A stretch of DNA of 64,000 nt from Plantago major (GCA_026545765.1 JAIFAC010000163.1:62001-126000); one strand, 5' to 3'. Counted from the first letter of the stretch, positions 49,158-61,700 are shown. Notes: generated by a model not told the origin, from the letters alone. Numbers and translations are program-made.

Positions 49158-50120
49158 TCTCATAATCCCAACTTGAAAGTAAATCATGTAAATTGGGCTA
49201 CATGTGATAAAATAAATAGGTGATGGACTAGGGCTCCATGTATTGAAATCGCTGTAAGAATGGACTAGGGCTCCATGTAGTGAAATTGACCAAGTAATGG
49301 GCCAGGCTCCATGTGAAATTGGCAAGTTGAAATAAGAATGCCACGCCCTATATTCTAGGGGAATATGCTCTTCTTATGTTCTTCCAAAGTGTTATAAATA
49401 GAGGGCCCCCTTCATTCATTTCTACACACCAAGCAACACATCAAGGGGAACATAAGAAGAAGAGGAGCAAGAGAAGAGGAGCAAAAAGAAGAGCAAGCAA
49501 GAGCAAGAGCAACAAGCAAGATCAAGAGCAAGAATCACAAGTCTTCTCAAGATCAGCATCAAAGTTCTAGCAAGTATTCAAGAAGTTCATCAACAAATCC
49601 AGGAGTAGTCACCGCTTGATCCAAGAAGAAGCCTCAACGACTTGGAGAAACGTTATTGGAAGATCAACTACGCCAAAAGGAAGATCAAATCCGAGAATCC
49701 TGACGAAACTCGAGCAAACGTTCTTGAAGTTCATCACCAAATCTAAGCCAAGACCATCGTTAGATCCAAGATCAAGCTCAAAAGCCTTTGGAGAAACGTT
49801 TCCTACCGGCCAAACTTCCTCTAAAGAAGATCAAAGGCCAAATCCTGCGACGATCTAGAAGCTGCCTTCGTGGAGTTCATCAAATCCCCAAGAAGTTCGC
49901 CATCGCCGCATCAAGCACTCCTAAGTTCATAATTCGATCCGAGATCGTCGAGAAGCCCTCAGATCGACTTTTGCCCGACTTTGAAGTCAGAAATCCTAAA
50001 ACGAAGAATTTGAAGATCCAAGTCACGCTTTAGAAGACTAGAATCGGGACTAGATTGCAGAATTGTATTCGCTTATCAAGATCAACAAAATATTATTTGA
50101 GCAACTTTACTATAGGTACA
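49158..50120 (+). repeat. Right LTR of the Tat element
   Basis: Aligns with 40525-41490 from CTTGAAAGTAAATCATGTAA onwards, with the same TATA box (49393-49401) and the same AAGAAGAGGAGCAAGAG region. The first bases are degraded relative to the left LTR and the last bases read TATAGGTACA. There are more differences in the 5' third. Confidence 0.8.
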
Positions 50121-51250
50121 AATATAAAATTTCAACACAAAATGGAAAATTTATATGTCATAAACACATAAACACGTACTAAATTGCATACCGAAGACTG
50201 AAGAGGTACCAAAATAACCAAGAGAGTATAAAAGGTAATTAAAAGGAATGCAAAATGATAACAAAGATATCATAAGCCTGATCATACATGAACAGGTGCA
50301 AATCAACAGTTTCAAAAGGCTGCAATAGTCACCAAAGTTTCAAGAATGGTGTAAACAAAAGTAGTGATTTGCTAGGTAATCACCAACAGAAACATTACTT
50401 TAATCAGTTGACTTGTCGTGATTAAATGGATACTTGTCCAAAACCACGCAACATGTAACTACTATAAATGATAACCATTATAACCGTACTAGGCCTGTCA
50501 ATACTGTACCTTAATAATCTGATTCATCAGATATTCAGGATCCATGTTTTGGGGAAGCATGCGTCTTCTCGGTGCCACCCTCGAAATCCACTTTGGCCAT
50601 CTTCGAAAAGTTACATTAGTGTCAGACCACTCCCAATGGGTTGTGATTTAAGACCGTGAATAGTTGCGATGACGAATGATTTAACGATTTAACGACCATC
50701 GGAAAAAATCGTTCAATGCGTCATTTGACGACCGTGAATAGTGTTTTTAATTATTTTTTCAGATTTTTTATATTTTTTAGCTTGCTTCACATATTATAAG
50801 AGTGTTTAGAAGTTGAAATTACTCAAATTGGATTCTTAAAACTCGCTTTATAATTTATTGAGATTGAAATCGAATGAAAAAATGAGAAATGAGTAATTTA
50901 TAGATCTCAAATGAGTTGAATGAGTAGATTTATAGATCTCGAAAAATATAAATTTCGGATATTTTTTATTTAATATTACTTTATAAATTAATTTAAAAAA
51001 TAAAAATAAATAAAAAGGGTGGGGCCCACCTTGTCGTTCGTCCGTTGGCTGGGCTCAGCCAATGGTCGGATTTATCGACTCAAAATTCGCCTTAATAAGG
51101 TCAATTTTGGGTGGTTGTTCACTACCTACCGTGAGGCACGATCGTCTTCGGACCACTCCCATCGAGTGGTCTCCGCTTATTTTCATCATCAAATCACCAA
51201 GATTCAATTTCACCATCTTCAACAATCCCTTGAACCGTAAAATCTTAAGT
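50121..51250. other. Right internal region of the 16.6-kb LTR element
   Basis: Non-coding. It has words such as ACCACTCCCA near 50624 and 51155, and no polypurine tract was recognised just before the right LTR. Nothing else supported. Confidence 0.4.
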
Positions 51251-52094
51251 CATTGGGTTAATTTCATATGACTATGCGGATGAATATTGTATCGAAAATG
51301 AAAATCAGAATACAACACAAAAACAAAACAATATTTATATCAAGCTAAGTCTTCGCCTATTTTCTTAAGACTTTATTTGTCCCGCCTTGGTCACGGTTTA
51401 CGAATAAATAGTCTCACAGATAGAACATCAAATGATGAATTAGAATTCTAGCACTTGAACTTTAACTCCGGCGAATTACTATAATAATGGATTAACTGAA
51501 GAACATCCAACACTCGCCAAGTATAAAAATAGCATTTCTATTTTATACTTCTTTATCCTTCGTTACGGTTAGAAAATCTCATAAAAATTTATATTCAACG
51601 TCATCCAAACTTAGCAAGTTACTTAGGACTTGAAATTCGTAAAGAATAATTTGTCTTGGGATACTCCACCATTCTCCTAAAAGAGAATATGGACTTGGAT
51701 GATTTTAGATCATATATTCTGGATGTATATTAAAATGAAGTAGGGAACCCTACATATAGATATTTAAAAGTTGCAAGGAAAAAATGCAATTGCTGGATCA
51801 CACCTCTCAGCTTCCGAACAGAGAAGTTCGAATTGGTGTCACACCTGTTAGCAAAAGGTGTCCAGCTCAATTGGAAAGTCCCAGTGCTTGCCAACAGGCA
51901 GGTCACGAGTTCAAGGCCTAGAGTCACAACTTTATATTTACATTTGTTTTTTCGAAATTTATCGCAACTTCATTGCAAATACCATCGTATTAATAATTAC
52001 AAGGGGTCTATTCGTGCATTAATTTCTCATTCATCTTCAATTCGAATTGAGTAATTAAATACACTAAACACAGTTTAATTAAAAAATTCCAACA
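51251..52094 (+). repeat. Right LTR of the 16.6-kb element
   Basis: Same sequence as 35526-36395 with scattered differences. The first two bases read CA instead of TG, and the end is AAATTCCAACA followed by the ACACA target duplication. Confidence 0.88.
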
Positions 52095-52287
52095 ACACAT
52101 GTTGAAGAATCAAAAAAGCTAAGACAGCCGAAGCGTGCCCAAACGAGGCAAGACAAGAACTACAAATCAAAGATCTCGTCACGAAAATAATGACACTTAT
52201 CACAGTTTCTCATACTTGAACAGTTCAATGTTTTTAGTTTACTCACATAACACCTAAATGCTGCGGAAATTCTTTGACTTGGAACTA

Positions 52288-52398
52288 AATGCAAGCTCTA
52301 GAAGAAGTGAAATAGCTAGTGAACAAACATGCACAACTGGAGTTGAAGATATATTATCCCGAGTAATGGAGGAGTTATATAACAATAATCTCATCTGA
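52288..52398 (+). other. Possible coding remnant of unknown gene
   Basis: A plus-strand open stretch reads SRRSEIASEQTCTTGVED and then ILSRVMEELYNNNLI before a stop. It looks protein-like but no family is recognised, no upstream exon was confirmed and it is short. It may be a gene remnant. Confidence 0.2.
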
Positions 52399-53003
52399 CG
52401 GAGGACACTTTTTCATGGCATGTAAAAGTGCAAGGAGAAACATTATACGAGATACACAGAGGAACACAGGTGATAATACCATGTCCAATAGGTCGCGAAA
52501 GACGATCAAATAATATGGTAAATGACCAATAAACGATAACCACAATTATGACGATCGCGAATAAGATTTTTATTTATTTTTATTTTAATTTTAATTTTTA
52601 AGAACATGTTTAAAATATTATTAGATTGCTTAGAAGTTCAAATTAACGAAATCAGATTTATAATTTTTTTAATTAAGAGTATAAAAGTCAAAATTTAGAA
52701 TGATCAAATATAACAAGAGCTATTTATTCAGTAGATTTAAAAACACGTAAAATCCAGACAACTTTTATATTTTTATATTATATATTTTATTAATTATGAA
52801 GAAAAGAAATTTATTAAAAAGTAAAAAGGTGGCCCAGCACCAACACAATCAAAAAAAAAGACGACGTAACCGTCAGATCTGCGGTTTGCCGTCACCACGG
52901 AGGCACCAACGACGTAACCTTCAGATCTAATCGCAACAAATGTCAAGTTGTCAACTAGTATTGTATTTATAATGTAACAAACAAGTTCCATATATAATTT
53001 TTA
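52399..53003. other. Non-coding AT-rich stretch
   Basis: No gene, RNA or clear transposon end seen. A few CGTAACCGTCAGATCTG-like words repeat at 52865 and 52911. Confidence 0.35.
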
Positions 53004-54340
53004 GGGTGAATTTCATTCAAGACTTTGGACGCTCTAATTACACCGAAAGATTGCCAGATCAACAACGATATGTAAGTCTGCTCACGTAAATCAATTACAT
53101 ATAAGTCACTAATTGACTTTTCACTTAATTAAAATCAAGAAGTTACATTTTTATCCCTCGCTTAAATATCGACTTTTAGTTTTAACCAAACAAATTTTAA
53201 CTTATCAATGACGCGCGACTTGGATGTAATTAATTTTTTTTACATATAATTTATATTTAAACTTTTATTAATTAACTTGTATTTTAAAATACATTAATTA
53301 GGGATTGTATGTAAATGTTTATGAGGGACCATTTCGATTTTTAAACATTTTGGAGGTCGCATTTCAATTTTCACATGTCAAACATATAAATATGAAAAGG
53401 TTGAAGGGCAATTTACAATTTCCAGAACTTCATAATTGTTTCAAGTCTTGATGGCATTTATGTAAATAGTTAGAACTTCTAAATTACAGTAAAAGTTCCT
53501 AGGACTCATCTAATTCTTAAAGGATAGCCCTTTCAATTTTCAAAAACTTCAATTAAGTCCCTGTAAAATTCCAAAACTTCTAAAACTTTGTAAAATTCCA
53601 AAATGACATAATCATTCTGGCACGATTATGAGGCATGGAGAGAGATCAGTCCAATCATGATTGTTCTTCCTATTCTTTCTATTTCAAATAATAAATATTT
53701 ATTAATTTATTAAATTTTTATTTAACTTTCTTGGAAAATCCATGGATGAACTTCCATGGCAGGAAGCACGTAAGTTCCGTCGGAGCTTCCAAATGAAGCT
53801 TTAGATCTAGAGCCATGTGGAAGCTCCATCAAATGGTGATGGAGCTTCCATGAAAGTGAAAGGGAAAAAAATAAAAAATAAAAAATATGGATTAATTGAT
53901 ATTGTTTTCTATATTTGTTTGTATTTTTATTATTTTTCATGATTTTTTAATTTTTAAATAAATTATTATTTTTATTTATTTTTCGTATTTTTTTAATTTT
54001 TCAATCCTTTTTCAATTTTCAATTATTTTTCATTATTGTTTTTTAAGTATTTTTTTAATTAATTTTTCTGTTATTTATATATATTTTCGTAATTTTTTTA
54101 TTTTTAAAATAATTTTTCAGTTTTATATTTATTTTCCACAATTGTTAATTTTTTTTAATCAGTTTATATTAATTATTTGGACAAACGGTGAGTTAAAATA
54201 TAAATAGTTGCAAAATGAACTGAAGGACTTATTTGTTTGGATTGAACTTATAAGTTGGTCAACAAAAAATCAACTTAATAGACTTGAATGTAATTATTCA
54301 ACTAACCAGATTGAAATTTAAACGAACTATCTAATAGGGT
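53004..54340. mobile_element. Non-autonomous TIR element with central palindrome array (copy C)
   Basis: The left end starts GGGTGAATTTCATTC; a block AATTACATATAAGTCACTAA at 53093 corresponds to the complement of the region near 54250-54300. The right end read backwards (CCCTATTAGATAGTTCG to TTTTTTGTTGACC) follows the right end of copy B almost word for word. The centre (53735-53855) has GGAAGCTCC palindromes. No transposase. Confidence 0.6.
53735..53855. repeat. GGAGCTTCC palindrome array in copy C
   Basis: Units such as CCATGGATGAACTTCCATGG, GGAGCTTCCAAATGAAGC, GGAAGCTCCATCAAATGG and TGATGGAGCTTCCATG alternate in orientation. Same kernel as copy A. Confidence 0.7.
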
Positions 54341-55687
54341 GATGTATATAACAATCCCTACTTTTTATTATGCAATGCAATATAAACTGTACAGTTCATA
54401 CACTATAGTTTAATCTTCTTGACGAAAATCGAAGTTAATTTTCCTTGGACAGAGGAAATTATTATAAGCTTAGCTGATTATAAAAACACCATCAACTGAG
54501 ATTGCACATTGAAAGATACACACAATAACCATTCTAATTAAGACCAACAAGAGCAACAGTTAAATTGTTTGGCTAAATATGTGTTTTTAACTAGATTTTT
54601 TTTATTTTAATCAAGCAATAGATTAAATGTACATAAATAGTCATCTACTACACACATGACTATATCCAATCAAACAAGAAACAAATAAATGTTCATCTAA
54701 AAACCTTGTGCCATGCAACAATAGAGTATATAATGTATCGAACTGCGAAAAGTGAGATTTCAATTGAAGGAAACCACACTCGATACATTGTTCGATTTCA
54801 CAATCCATATAACTGGGTTCAATCAATTTCGGTTTCTAAGTATCATGGTCATAGGCGTATCAAGATACCCCATACCCAGTACCAAAACATTTCCGAAACA
54901 AAAACGCCAAAACATTGTTAACATTGACACAATTAATAAGATGAACTGAAAATGGCACTATAGCTGAGAAATATTCCAATCTTGACAGGAATGGTAAAGG
55001 TAAACAATTCACCATCCGACATAGGGGTAGATTGGAGATTGCGCATGTAGCTGGTCATGGGAGGTGTAGAGAAACAATATTATCCTAAACACCACATTAC
55101 CAGCAAAAAGTTGAAATAAATTAAAATTAACGGATCCCTATACAAAATTTAGCAACATAAGTGACTGTAAGAGTAAATTCTTAGCCTTCGATTGCTTGCG
55201 AAAGTGAAGCATCGACATAGAATCCTTTCGGTTTCAGCTGAATTTTGATACCTCAATTCCGAATTCTGTCGGTTTCAGCTGAATAGTTAAGTGGGATAGA
55301 AATGGAAGAAGGAATCGAGTGATTGGAGTAATAAAGGGAGAGAAACTACGAGAAATTGATTGATACATTGAAGACAGAATGAAAATGAACTCTGAATGAC
55401 GGAGTAAGAGAGCAGGGTTGAGGTGAAATTGCCATTGTTGCTCTGAATTTAAGGTTGAGAGTTGGGACTTGGGAGTTTATCCAGAACGTTCTTCTAGCTT
55501 CTGCGTCTCGGCAAATTACATTTACCTCCCCAGCTTTTGTCTATATTGTAATTTTAACGTCCAATAGTTGGGAAATTGTCTTAATAATGGTTATGAATAA
55601 ATCCATCCACCATAGGTCGTTTAAGAACCAAACTAGTAGAGGCCCCAATAGTTGGGCCCCTAGTTTTTTATACACTAGTCTAATAAA
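54341..55687. other. Non-coding stretch before the MITE cluster
   Basis: No supported gene. The words CGGTTTCAGCTGAAT occur twice near 55230 and 55270. Short frames at 54641-54949 and 55455-55754 have no recognised domain. Confidence 0.35.
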
Positions 55688-55868
55688 TACTCCATCCGTT
55701 CCGGTTTCATCTTCCCGCGAGTTCAGACATAAGATTTTTAAGAAAATTGAATAAAGTATGGTAGATGATAAAGAGAAAGATAAAGATTTAAATAAATTTT
55801 CTATTTAAGGGATGAGAAGTGAAGTTGACGACAAACGAAACGAAAGCATTAAACCCATTGAGGGAGTA
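55688..55868. mobile_element. Stowaway-like MITE
   Basis: Starts TACTCCATCCGTTCCGGTTT and ends GAGGGAGTA, so TA borders with inverted ends. Inner words TTCATCTTCCCGCGAG and AAAATTGAATAAAGTATGG match the relatives at 19482 and 55994. Confidence 0.65.
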
Positions 55869-55993
55869 GTATTCATATAGGCCCCGATATTATAAGCAAG
55901 TACGAGTTCGATGATCGTACAAGATCTCTGATTTTTTTAAGGCCCCTAGTTTTTTATATACTAGTCTAATAAATAGTATTCTGTTTAAAATAA

Positions 55994-56240
55994 TAATTCA
56001 TCCGTGTCAGTTTCATCTTCCCGCATTCCGTTTTGGTCCTTCCCAACTTCATCTTCCCATCACGTAAATGAAAAATATCTCTCATACTTTATACATTATA
56101 TCTACTACTTTATTCACTATTTGTCATACTTTATTCACTCTCTTTCCTACTTCATCACCATATATCTCCTATTTTATTCAATTTTCTCTTAAATCTTCTG
56201 CCTAGGTCCGCGGGAAGATGAAACCAGGACAGAGGGAGTA
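55994..56240. mobile_element. Stowaway-like MITE, second copy
   Basis: Left TCATCCGTGTCAGTTTCATC and right complement TACTCCCTCTGTCCTGGTTT form inverted ends, both followed inward by TTCATCTTCCCGC. It is in opposite sense to the neighbour at 55688. Confidence 0.7.
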
Positions 56241-56492
56241 TAATTATATACGGGAGTAATATTTAAGAAAAAAATAATTTCTCAATACATTTGTATTACA
56301 CTAACGCTATTTTACGATTCTTTTGATTTTTGTTAAAATTAAATAATTTCAAGAAATATTGTAACATTCCACATTGTTTAAAAGCGGTTGGATTAAATGG
56401 TATATATGTGGACCACAACTCTCGCAGGTATTAGGTATTGACCCACAATGAGTTAATATAATGTTGTAACTCAGCGAGTCCTGAGTTAATAT

Positions 56493-58064
56493 TGTTAGGA
56501 ATATCTGTTTAGATTTTGATCAGCAACCTAATGACTTATCTTAGCTCAGAAAGGTGAATAGTACTCTTAGTTCACTTGAACACTGTAAAAGAGGAAACTC
56601 ACTAAGTATGATAGTCTAGCAAATCTTGTATAGGATGTTAGGTCTCGAAATGTAATTTTTATTTTCTGAAGAAGACCAAGAAGTAGGTATCCAGCAGGAA
56701 AAGTTCAACGAATTTGAAGATTTGAAGACTGCACAAGATTGCTGAAGACAAGGGTTTTTCAGATACCTATGTCCAGATATCTTGAAGAAACAAGTGTTTC
56801 GAAACACACAAGGTGCAAAAGATATCTGAGCATAAAAGGTTTCTGAGACGAGGAAAAATATGATTCTGAGAAAGAAACATATTATAACAAGTTGCTTAAA
56901 CAAGTGGTATCTGTAGCTATGATGATCTCTGGAAAAGAACACGCAAAGTTTCAGAAAACTCTAATTGTATAAAGATCTCTGATACCATGCATAGTTCCGT
57001 TGGCACTACATGACAAAATATAGTACAATGCATTAAATGCGCATTGTAAATGTCGAACAAAAGCGTAGCTTCAAGAAGAAGACAAGCTCACATAAAGATT
57101 ATATTCAGATATCAATAGTTTGAATTTGATTTAAGCCTAACGGATACTATTCAAACGGCACTCAAAATCATCTATAAATATCAACACTTAGACTGCTTGA
57201 GAATACACACACCTTAGAACACACTGAACTTCATGAATACTCACACAAGCGCTCTCAAGCAAACTACTTACCTTCAAGCTTTCTGTTGCGACCAAAGCTC
57301 TTGATTCTAAGTAGCAAAAAAGTTCTAAGTGTCCTGATCCTTAACGAGCATTGTTATCTGTGAAAGAATTGAACTAAGATTTCATATCTAAGTTTCATTC
57401 TCTTGAACACTTACCATAGACTTGGGTCAGTAGAGAACAAGATACCATACATTGCAAAGTGTATTAAGTATACTTGATTCACAGAGCTATCTGAATAACT
57501 GAACAAGTTATTAAAGAAGCTCACCTGACAAACAAACCTAAAACCAACACCATATACGGCGGAGTATGGAAGTACTTAGTTTGAGAAACTAAGGAATAAC
57601 TCCAAGGTTGTCGAAAGCAAGAAGTACTTAGCTTCGGAAGCTAAGGAATAGCTCAAAAGGTTCGAGTACAGAAGTACTTGGCCGTGGAATAACTCAGGGG
57701 AACACTTTGGGGAACCTAGTGCTTTTAGGAATCTAAGAAAAGATATCGTAAGGTTACCTCATTTATCTTAGTGGATTCTAGGTCCGAGAAAGACCAAGGA
57801 TTAGTCAAGGATTACGCCACCTTCAGATACCACTATAAAAAGACGTGTTATTTACTTTCTAGCTTTATTACTTGTTTTACTTATATTGCAAAAGTAATTA
57901 CACTTATCTTGTCAACACGCACTTATCTCGTAAGTCTTCCGCTCGAATTAAGTATCGATATCTTTACGTATATCCGAGAAATCGTGCTTATCGACAAAAG
58001 TTTTAAAAAGACTATTCACCCCCCCCCTCTCTAGTCTTTTACTTTGCCGTTATCTGGACCAACA
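56493..58064 (+). mobile_element. Solo LTR (1.57 kb), same family as 37179-38949
   Basis: Starts TGTTAGGAATATCTG, ends TTATCTGGACCAACA and is flanked by AATAT on both sides (56488-56492 and 58065-58069). It aligns with the copy at 37179 through most of its length, including the CACCCCCCCCTCTCTAGTC run. Same orientation as the first copy. Confidence 0.88.
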
Positions 58065-58069
58065 AATAT

Positions 58070-58744
58070 AGTGTTGCAACTCAGATTTAAAAGCAAATTC
58101 GTGAGGGCTACGGCCTAAAGTAGACAATATCATACAAACGGGACGTGAGTGAGCCATTCATGAGTAATCCCGTCGATACAATTAAACGAATCTAAACTCA
58201 TTAGTGGTAAGGTCTTTACAAATATATTTTAAATTCGACCCAAATCATTTATCTTTGGATTTCCGATTATGCTACTCCCCCCGCTCAAGAGAACTTCATA
58301 CATCAAAGCCATGTTTTACGCGAAAAGTTAAAATAACGATGTAAGATAAAAAGTGGATAAAAGTACACTTTGAATGACAAAATATGTAATTTATGCAGAA
58401 ATCGAGATTGTTTATTATTTGTTGGATGTTGGGTTGCTTACTTCTTTAGAAATGTACGAAGTGCTGTTGGGATGACTAAAAATTACTTACACGTGAAGTG
58501 CTGTTGGGATGACTAAAAATTACTTACACGTAACATTAACTCTTAGCCTAATCCACAAACATGCAGTAGAGGAAAAAAGAACCAAACAGTTTATGCTCTT
58601 CTCCAGGGAAGAGGAACAGATCACAACTCACAACACTATAGATTATGAGATATCCTACACAAGGACCTGCTACAGATCAAGCCTTAACCTAAGCTTACAG
58701 AACTACACAAGCACCTATTTTTATACTCTGAGAAATATAACTAA
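58070..58744. other. 3' flank of the pBRP gene
   Basis: Non-coding sequence probably including the 3' UTR. It has a MITE-like start word CTACTCCCCCCGCTC near 58271 without a matching end, and a 37-base tandem duplication (58461-58531). Confidence 0.4.
58461..58531. repeat. 37-base perfect tandem duplication
   Basis: GTGCTGTTGGGATGACTAAA and the following AATTACTTACACGT occur twice, 37 bases apart, without a difference. Probably recent. Confidence 0.9.
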
Positions 58745-61700
58745 CTAATCATTCGTACTTTCTTGTACAGATCCTTTATCCACCACGCTGGAAGCCCCTT
58801 TACCTGATTGCAGAAACTGAGCAGATGGTGAGATAGATGATGGGACAGGAGGCCTAAATGGCCATGGAACAACACCTGCAGCTAAAGTAGGAGGTGTAGG
58901 AAATTTTATTGGCAGAATGGAACTTGACCCACCGTCGGCTCTTTTCTCCTCGCTCGTCTTGTCAATTTCCATATTCTGGCTTGAATTTTGACCTTGCGAC
59001 TTCCAGAAAGATGGTCCCAGTGGTGAAGGATAATTCTGCTCTTTGACTTTGCTGTCACTTTGTTTGTTAAATTTCTCCCTGTCCGAGGAAGTTCCTTCTG
59101 TTATATCATTTCTGGACAATGACCTTCCAGAAGTAATAGTAGCTGTTGGGAATGCTTTCTCCGGTGGAACAACTGGGTTATAATTGGATGGGAGAAGATC
59201 ATCCCAGTTTTCTAATAGTTCTTTGTAAACTTTTCGTAAGGTGACTTCTGTTAGGCCTGTTACTTTACATATTTCGGCCTGGGTTTTACGCTTGTCTTCC
59301 AGTTGACAGGCTAAATATATGGCAGCTGCGGATATGCTGATTGGGTTACGGCGTGTGCAGAAGCATTTGTTTATCACAACCTCACCAATGTGTGTAGCCA
59401 GCTCCTGGAAAAATTCAAGTGCCGGTTAAAGTTGACATATTCCCCGGGGAGGGGGGGCATTTTCATTTGGGGTTAAAAAAAGATTGACATGCCTAAGGGA
59501 TCATAAAGATTCAGTGGGCATGAATTACAATGCCAATGATTTATTTAGAGAGCTGAATAAGAACCTGGGCAGATTTGTTCAGTTGAAGGAGAGTACAAAA
59601 TCTTGGCATATGAACTGATATGGAATTGCTATTAATGGGTTGACTTAGCTGTAGAGCTTCTCCAAGTATCTTTATGTACTTTCCAATCTCCTTTTGGGGT
59701 AAGTTCGCAGCAATAGATATTTCCTGGGAGGCAAGAAAAATGGAGTACCTAGTTAGGGATTAGTACAAATGTCACAAGTCCCAAAGAAGTCTGGCAAAAA
59801 AATCGATTGGGGTGGTGAAAGATATCCAGCTCATTGTAAATAAGCTTAATAACACACATTTTGCATATTTAGCACGGCATGGAGACGAAAAAGAGAAACA
59901 AGAGATCCAAAAGATTTATATATGCTGTTACTAAATTATTTAGCAAAATGTATATAAACAGAAACAAGAGATTCAAAAGATTCCTTCAGACATTTACTGC
60001 TCTTCGGTCTCATGGAACACAGCTTGCGACGTGACATCTTGCAATATGACACGGCAGAACTACAGGAACATCATTACTATTAGACTCCATAACTGTCTTA
60101 CAACAATCAACCTCAAGACTGGCGGCTAACACCTAACAAAAGTCTCAGCAAAAGAAACGCCACATAAACAGTGACATCTAGTCCCAAACAAAGTCTGAAG
60201 TCTTCCCCTTGTTATGAAACAACACCTATTCACCAATTTTCCGGAACACTTGATTTACCACGCCACCAAGCAGGCCAAAGAGGGGGAAAAGATGAAAAAC
60301 AATTATCTTTGAAGATATCTAATAGCTTGTGTACTTCATTTATAACTATTCGACTTGATTCTTGGGGCAAATATAGCTTGTTATTACCATTAATTGTGAA
60401 AGATGAAATCTCCAAAACTCTATGAATAGAAATTATTTGAAAATTGAAATGGGCATGGCTTATGTTCTCTCTAGTGCGACTGTTGCTCTCAGTTCTCAAA
60501 GACTCGAACACATTAATGACAACATTTGACGTGTGCACCTACTCTTTTCCCTATCCTTCCAATCATAATATTACATTCGCATTCAAACTTTTAGTTTAAA
60601 TCATAACAAACCATATCCTACTTAATTTACACATCATATGAATCAAAATACTGAGTGATTCAACCAGGACCCTGGGCTGTAAGTTCTTGAGGGTCTTGGA
60701 TACACACACAATCAGTTATCACTTATCAGAGCTCTGCTTCTATGAAAACAGTATATGCAATCTGTCTTTTATACTGTGGCAGGGAGCTAATAGGTCAAAG
60801 AAGACACGTAGGTCGAAACGAGTATTACGTGACTTCTGGGGTTTTAGGCAGTGAAGGCTTATGAAAAGGTAGGGCACACATCGTTTGAAAGATTCACAGC
60901 TTAAGGATAAACTGTTCAAGGATAAAATTATCAAATGGCACCGTTTAGAACGAAGGACCACAGTTATAGATATTGATGTACCATTAGACAAAAATGATAA
61001 TGAGAAGTTCCAGTCTGAACTTTGAAAATAGAAGGTCGTTGTTCGAGAATAGAAAGGTTGTTGTCAAGTCAGATTTGAAGATTAACAAGAAGAAAAGAAA
61101 GCAATATATTGCTCATAGACAGTACTCATCCAAACTTGTGAGTAGACTTTCTCAATACTTTGAAGAAACACTTCATTTAGTGAGGGTGCAAAAGAAAGAT
61201 TTGCAAATGTTACGAAGTCCCTGAGCGCTCTTTCTCTTCTGAACATGCTTCTGCACATTTGATTACTTTAAATTCATCTAGATCTAGAACTGCACTTGTT
61301 GGTCTGCCTTGGCCAGAGCTCAAAGATGTCTTAAGATCATTGTTCTTGTTTCGAGGTTTAGAAGGAAAAGAAAAGGCATTTACTGAAAGACACACACAGA
61401 ATCTCTCTAGTATGTTCTGCTTTGCCCCCAAAATTGCTATTCTGACATTATTCTTGGCATGTTCATTAAGTTCAGCCATATACCAGGCATACCAATATGC
61501 ACAGATTTTTTTCTGTAGCTCCATTATCCCTATTGAACACACAAACTAGACTCGCTTTTATGCTAAAAGACATGTAGGTAACTGCAAGTTGTATGTAACT
61601 GCTTAGCCTCACCAACTACCAGCTAGACATAACGAGGCAATTTAGAAAAAGGTTACCTCAGATGAAACTAAAAGCATAAGACTTGCACACACTTCCAGTT

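Larger units (their letters stand above)
40525..50120 (+). mobile_element. Ty3/gypsy retrotransposon, Tat lineage, degenerate
   Basis: Related LTRs at 40525-41490 and about 49158-50120 enclose gag, protease, RT-RNase H, a second RNase H and integrase in that order on the plus strand. A second (archaeal-type) RNase H after the RT-RNase H is the known mark of the Tat lineage (Ogre/Retand/Grande type). Many frameshifts and stops make the copy inactive. The outer borders are uncertain by a few bases: flanks AATTA (left) and AATAT (right) do not match exactly, so no target duplication is claimed. Confidence 0.85.
35526..52094 (+). mobile_element. LTR element with nested insertions, non-autonomous (LARD-like), 16.6 kb
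   Basis: Two related LTRs (35526-36395 and 51251-52094) lie in direct orientation, and the whole is flanked by the 5-base duplication ACACA (35521-35525 and 52095-52099). The interior that belongs to it (36396-37178, 38955-40524 and 50121-51250) shows no gag or pol domain in any frame, so it is best called a large non-autonomous LTR element. Strand is uncertain because no coding region or clear primer site orients it. It contains a solo LTR (37179-38949) and a Tat-lineage gypsy element (about 40525-50120). Confidence 0.85.

Noticed and set aside
40520..50125. Exact 5-base target duplication for the Tat element
   Set aside because: Flanks AATTA and AATAT do not match and both outer borders are degraded, so none is claimed.
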